Shown: piece by piece, positions 11,084-22,959 of the stretch
Layout: each line of letters starts with the position of its first letter
How positions within the stretch are numbered: position 1 is the stretch's first letter
Assembly (NCBI RefSeq): GCF_042242105.1
Contig: NC_092028.1
Coordinates: forward strand, 11,703,338-11,767,337
Direction of reading: 5' to 3'
From: Pempheris klunzingeri
Taxonomy: Eukaryota > Chordata > Actinopteri > Acropomatiformes > Pempheridae
DNA: 64,000 nucleotides
Notes under the pieces: generated by a model
What the model saw: only the letters and a program-made list of their open reading frames with translations
Databases searched by the model: none
Told to the model about the DNA's origin: nothing
Translations under genes and position numbers: made by a program

Positions 11084-14019
11084 ACTGCAAACCAGCTGAG
11101 TTGTGAGACGCCCAATAAATTCACAGCTGTTGTAGCTTGGGAGCTGTTCACCTCCACTATGGCTGCCAGAAGTTGTGTCAAGCCAGCTGAAATCCCCCCC
11201 CCCTGAGTGCAGCAGGGTCAGAGTGAAGTTAATTAAGAGCCACAACATCTTTCGAGTTGGGAGGGAAGGTAAGGCGATGAAAAATGTTCGAGAAAGTGGT
11301 GGGAATATTAAGTAGTAGATGGCAACAAGGAGTAGATGATGAAAGAGAAAGGAAAGTTGGAGGACAGGGGAAAAAATCCATAGATCAGGCACTTTGAAGG
11401 AGTGATGCTACATTGTTTTCACCGTTGCATGATGTATTCATATACTTGTAATGTCTTGCCACTGCAATGTGCAGCTCACAGCTCGAAGTTTCACAAAAAG
11501 AGGACAAGGTGTCCTGCAGCCAGTGCTGGCAGGTGGCTGTCTTTGTGTTTGTCTATAAAGGCCTGAGGGTCCCTTTTGTTCCCTAAATAAGTTACTGAAC
11601 AAATCTAAAACAAGAAGTCTTATTCCCTAAGGAAATCACCTCCACTATCAGAATCTTGCTCCTTTTGGGGTGCATTTTACATATTGTTGACAAGCTTTAG
11701 TCCCATTTAAGTCATTCTGGGTGAATTCAGAAACTTTATGTTAACCAAGGACATATGTCTCATGATGTCTCAACTTTGCTTGACCTTGCTGTACACTTTG
11801 TTTTCTTTAAAATCATGGACTTGAATGCCACCTTCAAACAGTCATTACATATATTAGTGTCAAGTTTATACAATGCACTCACAGTAAGTTTAACTTTTCT
11901 TAGATGCTGACTGTTTATGCCTTGCAATTTTATACATGCAGCCACTCAGTAACATGATTTGATGAATTTACAACCTTCAACCTCCGACTCCTCCAACCTT
12001 CCTACATTCCATGCATGAGTTTTGATGTATGTTTGCGTCGGTGCATCAAGTAAGTTTCTATAATTCCGTCACTGATCATGTTTTGTGCTCCGAAAACATT
12101 TTGATGATTATTCTCAACCAATGTATGAGACGTGATGTTCAATAAAAATCCATTTCAACAGTTCTAAACACCGGCTCTCTCTAGCGCAACAATTATCCTT
12201 AGTGGAAAGTGCCTGTCAGGGTGTTTGTACCCGCATAAACAAATCATCAAATGTATTATCCTGACGGAAAAATTCACACTGCGAGATATTTTGAACTAAT
12301 TAAGCATCAGTGTTTCTGAGAGTTCTCTGGTGACTTTTTTAGCATTCAAGAGGTTTGATAAGAAATTCGAGAACACAGACACAGTCCTGTGCAGTGCCAC
12401 CAAACGGATGCTAAATCAGGTCAAAATCATCTTGCCGTGCCTAATAGTGTCTTTGATGATGCCTCTCAGTCTGCAACGTTATTATTAATATTATGCCTGG
12501 TGTCTGTTCAGCTCATGTCAGGGCTTTTTTGGGCTTTTTGATAGTGATGTGGCATTATTCTGTTTACAGTTATTGGAATTGAAAGCTTTTTAATTCTACT
12601 GGCAATGTTTGTCTTTTCTTACATGACTGTTGTTTTTTTCACTGTATGCATTGGTATCTTGTCCGTTTTCACGTTGTTGTTTGTATAAATACTGTATGTC
12701 CGTGTCCTGTATTGTGTTGTATTGTTCTGCATATGTGCCGTGTACAAACCTCAAATCTTTATTAAAGTCCTAATTTTCAGATGTAAAGAATGTGATTCTG
12801 TTCGTAGTATCTAACACTATATCAGGAAAAAAGAAAGTGCAGTGAGTTAAGTCTATAAGAGATTCTCTCAGCTGCTCTTTTACACACATACACACACTTG
12901 TAAAGTAAGTGCAGCAGGAGCAAAACCTGGTGTGGAAACAAATCCTCCTACAGTAACAGTACTTCCCATGAAAACAATTTTTTTTGTAATGGCATAAAAG
13001 AAAATATATTTCTTTGTTCACTTGTACCTTTCTTTATTCTCCTTCCAAGCAAATTAAAGATGAGATTTCAAGGAGAAAAGCCTGGAGCCTTCTCCCCCGG
13101 GTGCAGCAGGTGTAGATGTGAATTTAGAGCCTTCTTTTGTTAGATACTCATCGTCGTGAAAATACTGGTTCTATTTCTATAGCACATATTTAGAGGCATA
13201 ATGGGTTTGGGGCCTCACTGAAAGTCTTTAATGGACAGCACTCTATATGTCGTACCATGAAGGATGCGTCGCACACACTGGATAGAGCAGACAATATTCA
13301 TAGACTGTCCATTATGGACTTTATGTGTATTCATGCTTCGGCCTGTAAAGACATATACATTTTATATGACAGGTCATAATCTCATATACAATAATATAAA
13401 TATCTGTCCGCCAAATAAAGGGTTACAGTTAGCAGTCAAGTTGCAGCTTTAAATGAGCATATGTGTGGGACTACTTCTTGGCTGATAGCAGTGACTTGAA
13501 TCACTGTGCTGATTTGAATCATTTTGTTCACTTCAGTCACTGACTGTGTCATTTCTTTGCCTGATCATTGTTCAGCTGTATCTCAGTCCGTACGTCAGTA
13601 AGTGAATCCCATCACTGCGGATTCCACCTTGTCAGTGAACGCTGATCTGTTTGTAGGTCAGTGGTACATTTAGTCTTTTGCTGGTTCAAGCTGTAATATT
13701 TTTTCTATTGTTTCAATATAAAATGCGGGTCTTTTACAAGCACTGCACATATGTTAATGGCTCAGCAGCTTGTCATTTACGTCAGCGTTGTCATGTCACG
13801 TCTGTTTCTTGGCTTTTACAGTTTTTTTACATGCTCTCAGTCACCAGTGACAAGCTCCACTCATAAAGGCTACTGATTCACTCACTGACAATGGTGACTC
13901 ATCATACTCAGTTCAGTTTGATGATCTGGTGTCAAAGATTGCATCATGGACCAAAAAACTCCAGTGGGCATATTTTGACCATAGCTGTATCTGTATATTA
14001 TATATCAATCATTCTTACA

Positions 14020-14360
14020 TTTAAAGGTAAAAAGGGCTTTTTAATGTCTTCTCCACATAAAAATGTGTCCCCCCTGTGTGCCAAGAGAGAAAAGAAAACC
14101 CTGTCTCCTTTTCTCCTGTTTCATCTATCAGTGAATGTGCATGAAAACACTCCGTTTAGATTTGGCTCCCTTTATGATGTCACGAGGGGCGTCTGTTGAT
14201 CATGTGACCTTCTCCAGAGCTTCAGCAGGCCGACTGTCCCAGCCTACTAAAAAAACACCTCGCTATTGTTTTTTTCCTCATAAACACCAGCTCCCAGCTA
14301 CACGAAGATGTCGAAGGCGAGAGCAAAGCAAATCGTTCTCTTCTTGTAAAACAGAACATG
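14020..14360 (+). repeat. Interspersed repeat, copy 1 of an inverted pair
   Basis: Blocks such as GATGTCACGAGGGGCGTCTG, CATGTGACCTTCTCCAG and CTTCAGCAGGCC match, in order and at similar spacing, the reverse complement of 22370-22620. No coding capacity is evident. This looks like a dispersed element of unknown family. Confidence 0.65.
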
Positions 14361-17139
14361 CATACAGGGGCTAAAAACAGCTGCCTTCATGGGTGTAAGC
14401 TTCCAAACATATTTTATTCGATAGTATCAAATTGCGTAGGTGTGTCCATGTCTCAATTTAGTATATACTGTACATTAAGAAAGACACACTCAGTTTTCAC
14501 TCTGTATTCATTCTCTCCTCCTCGCTGTCATCCTCCATTCTCACCCTCTTCTCATCTTCTCACTCCCCCTCTCGGAGACGTGCACACTTGAGACCTCCTC
14601 CTCCTCCTCCGCTCACTGTCGACTGTCACCTGCTCTTTTCTTAATACCGGCATTCCTCATGTACCAATTTTCATCAATTTCTTTAGCCATAACACCCTCA
14701 ACTCAGCTACTGAAAAAAAAAATGAGGCTCTGAATTTTCAAGGATGTTGTCACAAAATTGGTTTTTCATTACTGATATTTTAGGGAAACAAGAGATTTAT
14801 AAAAACAAACATCTATGGAATGGAATATGATGGATTTTAAAAAGGAGTTCATTTATCTGTGCTTCACCCGCCTCAGGACATAAGTCATGCAGCATCATTT
14901 TTTCTGAGGCTTGATTTTCTCTGGAGCCTGTGTACCAACACACTACGGTGATGATCTGACAAGTCATCACGTGGATCATGAATAACCCTCCAGTAGTTAC
15001 AGCAACCAACACATACTATACAGCACCAAGTGGTGATGAACAAAACAGCAATATCTGGAATCCCCGACCAGCGTGAGTCAATCTGTTCAACCGCTCCAGT
15101 GGATAAGACGAGACTTAGCATCATTTGTTCACGCAATCCTCTCTCTTAGTAATGGACTTACAACTTAAGTCAATCACCGGCTCTCCTGTTCGTGCCGGAC
15201 AGTCACAGTCAGCTGGCTGGTGTCGCACAACTTAGATCAAAACCGTGTCAAAGTCCTGTTAACCTTGTTACTGTGTGGAGTGTAGTCTGCTGTGTGTGAG
15301 AAACTGCTTCCTCTGACTGATGTGTGAGAAGATCCGAATATGAACCCCCTCAACACTGATGTTACGCATCTTACGCATGTTTTTATTGGGTGAAATATTA
15401 CACTAAAAGAAAACTGAACTATCAAGATGTTTTGTTTCATTGCAAATTCTATCTGGATATATTTGCAAACTTTTTCTGCAGAGTCATTTTATACATTTGA
15501 AGGATTCTCAGACATACATGTAGCGATGGATCAGCCAGTGAGGCTGTGTAGGCCGAACCACGTTACGCCTTATCCGACAGGCTTTTTTGGGTTTGCTACG
15601 TGTCTCACACCTGCTATGTCACTGTAGCTTTAATAAAACTGCCTGTCACAGCTAGTTTCTAACTGCTTTTGGCAGCCTGTTGGGTCTCAACATTTCTCAG
15701 AGGCAGCAAACGGATGAGGAGGAGGAGGAGGAGACACAAATTCAAATGTGTGATTCTTAAACATCAATCCAGATCTCTTCTGCTCGTTTTTTTTTTTGTT
15801 TGTTTTAGCACCTCAGACAAAGGCATCACACTTAGGATTTGGTGTCTTTGCTTTTTGCACTGAAACAGAAAAAAACAAAGTGCAGTGGCAGCCTACAGCA
15901 CTGCGTGTGAAATGAAGTATAGCACAGGATGCTCTGACAGGAACAGATATATAGACTGCAGCAGGGATTTAATCTGTGACCTTTCAGTTCCTGTAAAACC
16001 TCTATGAGCGCCAGGCTGACCTCCTTTAGCTTTCAGCATATATCACCCTCAGCCAGAAAATGATATTCCTGTTGGATTACCAGTCACTATCAAATCCATA
16101 ATGTTCCAGCTAGCAATGAACAGACTGCAATCCTATATCACCGATATAATCCATGGACTGACTAATTGACCTCTAAGGCCATCATACAGTAACTATATTC
16201 AGTCCATTAGTCCATAGTTTATTATGTCCCTGCATGTGCTTTTCTAGTTGTCTTTGAGTGTGTTCCAGCTTCCTTCACAGTAAATTAAAATTCTTTGGAT
16301 ATGGGGTGACTTTTTCTGATTTGAAGTTATATAAATGAAACTCAGTGGGTTTTAAAAGCTCAGGCAGATATTCAGCTTTGAAGCTGCTTTTTTCCCTCCA
16401 TCTCAAATGAGCTGCTCCAGGAAGTGTCTGTTGATCACAAAATGAAGTGTTGCTCTGCTGGGATTTGACTTTCGGAGGAAGACTCTTTTTTTTTTTTTTC
16501 ATTTACAGCGCTGATAAATATGCAGTGAACTGTCCCGTTTGTAAGTAAGTAAGATGATTATATTTCAGGGTGCATTTCAAAACAGAACAAACAAAACTTC
16601 CTTTTCTTTTCATGGCATTACATGACACATACAATAAAAAGTAATCAAATACATTTCACTAAAAGCTGGAACTAAAGGTGGGAATCAAGTTAAAGAGTAA
16701 GTTAACACCAGTCAATTCTGTATAACCCCAGCATCACTGTGATGTCACTGCATCCTGGAGCAAAACGATTTTCAGATTTTCAGGGGTTGTTGGGTCATTT
16801 TTTAAAGCTGTACTCATCAAGATTTCAGTCCTTGTTGATTTGCTGACACCCATGGTTACCAGTGTTCACCACAAGAGTGAAAATACAAGCTGCGGTTTTC
16901 CCTGAATACCTCAAGGAAGTAATTTGAATCCTGTACGGGAATGGCGGACTCCGCCACAGAACATAAATGCTTTTGAATGCATATTGCTGGAAAAGTGCAA
17001 CCAACAAATTTCAGCTGATTTAAGATGCCACAGCCACAATCGTAACCAGGTTCAACAGAGGAGAAAACAACTCACCGGTTTTAAAATCCCTTCATTAGCT
17101 CCAAGTCCATCTTAAAACAGATTTTCAAATTTCATTCAT

Positions 17140-17330
17140 CATTCATTCAAGGCTTGTAGAGGATTAGCCCCAGAATAGATAGCTAACCATTCCTCAGTCT
17201 GACCTTAAACCTAACAATGACCTTTTTTGTTTGGGCCTCTCGATTGTGGAATGACCTGTGGCAGAGATCTGGCAAGTCATGTGTAAAAACTCATTATTTT
17301 AAGACTGGCTTTAAATTGATTTTACTATTT
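17140..17330 (+). mobile_element. 3' end of a degraded LINE (L2/Rex1-type)
   Basis: The + frame near 17233-17310 reads a fragment with LWNDL...KTHYFKTGF. This resembles the extreme C-terminus of L2/CR1-group reverse transcriptase ORFs (WNxLP...FKxxLKTHLF). Only this terminal stub is seen and the rest of the element is absent. Family placement is from remembered motif only. Confidence 0.45.
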
Positions 17331-17625
17331 GTTATATTTGCTGTTGTTGCAGTTTCACTAATACTTTGTTAATTGCTTGCTTATTGTCTTTTTTAATTGT
17401 ATTTTGTAAGTAGTAGTAGCAGTAATATCAAAAACTAAGTTTGATTTCATGAAAATTTTAAGGATTATAAATTTGAAGCATTTTGGCATTTTGCGATCAT
17501 CATGACAACTGCTTTCTATCAAAATCCTCAAATCCACCTACTCATCACTTTCCCTTTTGAACCAGAGTAGGTAATCCACCCACTCAGCCTCCACATGGCT
17601 GTGTACCAGGATCGTTACTCTTTAT

Positions 17626-17675
<50 letters not shown>

Positions 17676-17683
17676 GCACACAC
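17626..17683. repeat. (CA)n microsatellite
   Basis: A long, almost uninterrupted CA tract of about 28 units with a few CG variants at its right end. Confidence 0.95.
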
Positions 17684-18683
17684 AGTCCAAAATCCCCACA
17701 GAGGCTCCATCTGGACAGGAACACGCTTTGTTCTTCCTCCGTCTTTGTCACCCACTTTGCATCTCATATTCCTCCCTCCCTCCTTCGCTCATCCTCCCTG
17801 CTTAAATGCAATATTCTTTCAAGTACAGGTAGGTGGCCTTGTATAACTCCATGGGCAAAGCAAGGTTGTAATACTGCCAAAGTCAATGGTTTTGTTTCCT
17901 CTGAGGCCACTTATGTTAAAAATGTATACTCCATGGTGCTGTAACATGATACACCAGATGGTGTATTAAGTGATAAATAAAAACGGCATTAGTTTCTTTT
18001 TTCTCCCTTTAGTTAAAACAGAAAATCGCTATTATTCAGTTGCTTAGAGTTGGTTTCCTGCCATTTGTTGATAAAAATAATTCAGCAGTCTTGACTCACT
18101 TGCAGTTGTGTAAGAAATGTTGTCTCAGCCAGTCAGTCAGCGTTTTGTCTGACTTCTCTTAGAAAAAGCTTCATTTCTCATATGCATTTCAGTTGCTGAT
18201 TGTTTTATTGGTTATTTGGTCAAGGGGTGTCCCATTCAAATCAATATCCCCGTTCAACTGGAGATGAATAACAACTACGATAACAATATTTAGCAGAGAA
18301 GAAGGACGTAGACTCTGAATCTTTTTTTGAGATCTAACCTTATGAAGACAGGAGACGGGACACGATCCTTCATTGGATTCTACGTGCTGGTGGTGGTGAA
18401 GCGAGAGAGCCGCTGGGTAAAACCATGATTAAGCACCCAGAAGGGAGAAATTTATATTCTGTTCAGGAGATGCGCTGGTTTGTTGTGATGTGATATAATC
18501 TGACAGGCCATACGCCTTTGAGCAGTATAACCTTAATAAACTACATTTTCCTCTGCTGACAACCATAAATCGTAAAGTGTGTCTATGAGTTTTTGGTGAC
18601 AATAACACTTTCCTTGCAGTGCTAATGTTATTTTGTCAATAAAACTATCTTAGGTTGTGCATAGAAAACCTGATGGTCTATGG

Positions 18684-19542
18684 CAGGGTTGTCCAAACTA
18701 TGGCCCGTGGTCCAATTTTCATTGGCCCGCAGGAAATTCTAAAAATGTACTGGACTACGGCCCACACATGGAACTTGCGTTGGACTGTATTGTACTTCTT
18801 AGTCTCACCGCTAGGTGGAGTAACTGTCTTGAACGAGGCAGCTTCTCTATAAAATGAGTAATCGAAGAAGAAATTTGCTACAGGTGACCCAAGATGGCAG
18901 AATTAAGGAAGTGTAAGAGAGCAAGTGAGTGTAGAAAGTTTCAGACGCGGTGTGCGATGAGAGCACAGCTAATAACTAATGACGATCACTTTTGCATTAC
19001 GGAGGAGCTGCTTGATGTTAGCAGTCTAAAGAGCACCACGACAGGATGTTTCTGAAGCTGTGCCAGATGCAGTTGGCATGATGGGACATAAATGGGACGA
19101 GCTGTGTGGAGGTACGACGGATGGGGCTTCAGCTGGGACAGGCGAGCACAAAGGAATGGCCTCTATGGTGTCCGCCGAGGGGCAAGAAAGTGGAGGTAAG
19201 ACTGTTGATGATGTTGATGATTGGCATTTTTAGTGGATCTCACTGATCACCCTTAACACACTGAACAAGAGCCTACAAGGCAAAGACCAGCTTGTACCAC
19301 AACTAATAAATGAAAGCCCACTAATGGAAAGGCTGTTTTTTCTTCTTGAATCATATTCAGTTATCAAGCAGAATTTACCTACATTTGATTGATTTTGCCA
19401 ACTTTAATCCACTAGAGTGTGGCGATATACATCACCTCTAGTGGATTAAAGTTAGCAATATAGCTCACTTCTAGTGAGTGGCCCAGCCCCTTGTATGTTT
19501 TTCTGTATGTGGCCCTCAGGGAAAAAAGTTTGGACACCCGTG
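18684..19542 (+). mobile_element. hAT-Charlie-type DNA transposon, internally decayed
   Basis: Ends are CAGGGTTGTCCAAACT and, reverse-complemented on the right, CACGGGTGTCCAAACT. The element is flanked by a perfect 8-bp duplication GTCTATGG (18676-18683 and 19543-19550). A broken + frame from about 18893 still reads ITNDDHFCITEELLD and SLKSTTTG. These resemble the hAT transposase region also found in GTF2IRD2-like domesticated proteins. The element is only about 860 bp, so most of the transposase is missing. It also contains an 18-bp perfect hairpin (19400-19453). Confidence 0.85.
19400..19453. repeat. Perfect 18-bp inverted repeat (hairpin)
   Basis: The left arm AACTTTAATCCACTAGAG (19400-19417) and right arm CTCTAGTGGATTAAAGTT (19436-19453) are exact reverse complements around an 18-nt loop. 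It lies inside the hAT element and probably records a local inverted duplication. No host function is implied. Confidence 0.85.
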
Positions 19543-20596
19543 GTCTATGGCAACAGTTCAATTTTACATGACTGTGAACATACGCAGCATTACTTGCAGG
19601 GAAATGAATTAATAAAAGTAACTTCTTGGCACTGCACACACGTTGAGAATTCATTTTATGACACAGTTGACTGCAACAAATAACAGCGAGACTTATTTGT
19701 ATAATCTGTGAACAATTTAATAATCATTAATCAATGCGTAGGTGTGTGTTTCTATCAGAGCTATACACTGTACAGCACTCTTCACACTACCATACATTTC
19801 AAAGGATAACTGTGGTAATGTTAAACCTGGGAACTATTTTCACATATTTCGGGTTTCAAAATGACTGGTAGGTGTAAAAATGTGACCACCTGTCAAGTCG
19901 ATTGCCTGAACCGGCAGCAACGAACGGGCTACAGTGGCTGTAATGCGACCCTTTGGGGCAAATTCATCTTTCAGCGTATGTCTTTTTAAAAGTGCTTGTT
20001 TTTTCCACCGAGATTGTTACTCGTGTAGTTTTATGACGCTGGTTCGGATCCACACCAACTCTTTAACACACCAAAATCACACAATAACACAAACAACAAC
20101 CCATTGAGGAAGCAGTAGAAGCACTTTGAAGGGTCAAGGATTAAGTTAGAAAGATTTTTTAAAATTGTTTTCATATTAGTTCCTTTAGTGTCTGCCTGTG
20201 AGGGGGAAATTAAAATGTATTTATTTCGTTTTATTTAAAGTTCCTTATTGACAATCATCCAAAATGTAGAGACACCCACAACACTACCTGAAGGCTCACA
20301 CAGGTCGAAGCTCTACTTGACCACTCCTCAAAATGATTCCTCACATTAGTGGGAATGTGTTTTATAGTCAACATGGGCGTTCTTGATTATTTATTTTCAC
20401 AATAATCTCTTCCTGACATTTCCCTCCAGATCTCCCTCTTCCTCTCTCACACATTCACTTTCTCTCTCTATCTAATTACATCTGTTTCTCAACCGTTCGT
20501 GTCTCATCTCATGTAATTTCACTGCGAGGGGATGAGCAGATGCATGATAATTTTTGAAGCATGTGACTTGGTTCAGAGAGGGCTTTGGCTTCAAGT

Positions 20597-20637
20597 GTGT
20601 GTGCGTGTGTGCGTGTGCGTGTGTGTGCGTGTGTGCA
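20597..20637. repeat. (GT)n/(GC) imperfect microsatellite
   Basis: GT-rich dinucleotide tract with scattered GC units. Confidence 0.85.
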
Positions 20638-22289
20638 AATGCAGCTTCCTCTGCTCTTGGTCGTGCCTGTCTGTGACAATTCACTTTGTGCCTTCATTTA
20701 TTCATAAAACACATCCCCAGCGATTCACTCGCTGTACTTTTTAAATGTTCCCTGCACTTGTGTCCTTCGTGCATGAACTTACTTTGTTTTATTCTCGTCT
20801 GTGACCTTCTCTCTGCATTTTAAAATTAAACAGCCAAGGTGTGCATCTCCAGGCAAGGTACTGTCAAGTATTTTGTTTTCACTGTGATCATTTATGATAA
20901 CAGATCGTCTTGCAGTTTTGAGAGCTCATACAGTTTGCTTATCCATCCAACATTGACATTAAGATTCAGCATCCACACTCTTTTCATTAATCAGCATTAA
21001 AAACATTAATTTCCCTGCCCCTGGATTCTGCATAATCAACAAAAAAGCAAACAATTGGATGATTAAAGTGCAGTGTAAAGACAAATGAGTGTCAGAAGAT
21101 GAGTGGAGGAGTGTGAGGATGAGTGGGGTGATGGTGATAAATGCAGAGTGACAAGGCTGACTGTTAAATTGTCTAATTTCATACATTCAAAGAATCAAGA
21201 GGAACAAAAGTACATTTAAACTGGTGACAGTTGACCAAATCTAATCTGTTTGTCATTAGTCTGTTGCGATAAGCCTCAAAGACTGCTATCAACCTGTTGA
21301 CTGTATGTGTCAGTATAGAATTACCTCAACTAAAACCCAAATGTGTTCTGCACTCAGTCCCCCTTCAATCCTCCTGCTGCATTTCAAGATGCGTGTTCTT
21401 GTGACTGAATAGACCTGCTTAAAAATGCATCCGTCTCTGTGTTTCATCTTCCAAATATTTTCTGAGCGAGCAGACACTCCTCTGTCCTCTGAGGGCTTTT
21501 CGTGCCATCTGGAAATCAATTTTCTGCTGGGCACAAAGATACATACAAATAGGTATATACTGACGCGCACAAACACGCACATGCACACTTTGCAATCTTA
21601 GCTTTTTGCTGACAACTTTATCTTGAGGAAATTAAAAATGACTCTCTCTCCATGTGTTCCCTCAGCTCTCCTCTCAGTATTTGACGATTACAGTCAAGAA
21701 ATAAACAAAAAACAAACACACAACCACCGTCATCAGTCTGACTTCATGAGTAATGGATCCCCCGAATCCACCACGCAGTCTCTCTAAATAAGACTCATCA
21801 ATTAAGAAGCATGTACCAGCAGCACGACACTGGTGCAGCTGTCTGAGTCATAAGCCTTATGGCCTGTTACGTGTGCTGCAGTCTTTTAACACTCTAACTG
21901 TACAGTGTGTCAAATTTCTGGGATGCTGTGAGGTGTAAGGAGGCTGGGCAGCTGTCATTACTAGTGTGGGGTGCTGCCAGTCCCAGTGTCACTATCCTCA
22001 TACTAACTGTGTCATGCTGCTGTAAGATATCTACAGCAAAAGCCTGCATATTGCTTCAATGCAGACCACCTGCAACGACCTCTGACCTCTCCCATAGACC
22101 ATAGACCCCCACCTATGGGGCTCTACAGTTAACAAGCCAGATCCAATGGCCAGAGCCTGGCTATGTGTCCAGTTTGATACTATGTGCCATTTGAAAGTTC
22201 ATACTTGTGTTTGTAGGTCCTACTATAGCAGGTCCACGTGGTTTAATGTTCAACATTAAACATAAAATGTTTTTCTCATACAGACTGCA

Positions 22290-22640
22290 GCAGCTGTTTT
22301 CAGCCTTTGTGTGAATGCTCTGTTTTAGAAGAACAGAACTATCTCAGCTTCGACATCTTTGTGTTGGCAGGAACGGGCGTTAGCAAGGAAAAAACAATGG
22401 TGGTGTCTCAGTGGGCGGGGACAGTTGGCCTGCTGAAGGGCTGGACGAGGTCACGTGACCAACAGATCCCCTCATGACATCACAAGGGGAGCCAAAGCTA
22501 AACAGGGCGTTTTCACAAAACTCTTACTGACAGATGACAGAGTTGGAGAAAAAGGGAGAGGTCTTTTCTCATAGTTTGGCGACCAGGGACACACATTTAT
22601 GTTGAAAACATGAATTAATTATATAATATGGGACCTTTTC
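22290..22640 (-). repeat. Interspersed repeat, copy 2 of an inverted pair
   Basis: Reverse-complement counterpart of 14020-14360: the same ordered blocks are present (CACGTGACC, TGATGTCATGAGGGG, CTTCAGCAGGCCAACTGTCC on the - strand). The two copies lie about 8 kb apart in opposite orientation. Confidence 0.65.
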
Positions 22641-22907
22641 TTTCCTTTGCTCATATGTTTGTTATATGTCTTGCCCTAAATGCAGGCTGGAGTTGTTCTC
22701 TGTTTCATCCCTCCTTTCCATCTTAATTTTCCTTCCCTCATTTCTTCTTTCTTTCCTAATTGTCCCACACTTACTCTGACAGCGACACACGCATACATAT
22801 ACAACACAGACCCACACACTTATCTACAGCTGATGACAGATTGGTCCATGTGGAGAGATGCAGGATTAGATTATCCCACAAGCTGTCACCTTGAAATGGA
22901 TGGGAAT

Positions 22908-22921
22908 GAGAGAGAGAGAGA

Positions 22922-22955
<34 letters not shown>
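22908..22955. repeat. (GA)n microsatellite
   Basis: A GA tract with one interruption. Further GA tracts occur at about 23543-23568, and CA tracts at 23778-23815 and 24014-24038. This part of the desert is microsatellite-rich. Confidence 0.9.

Positions 22956-22959
<4 letters not shown>

Larger units (their letters stand above)
9966..12780 (+). other. Probable nptxr 3' UTR and downstream flank
   Basis: No coding sequence is seen after the nptxr stop. Candidate poly(A) signals are AATAAA at 10470-10475, AATAAA at about 12140 and ATTAAA at about 12763, the last followed by a T-rich stretch. Mammalian NPTXR has a long 3' UTR, so the distal signals are plausible, but the true end cannot be fixed without transcripts. 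Two nested repeats (10377-11083) lie inside the interval. Confidence 0.45.
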
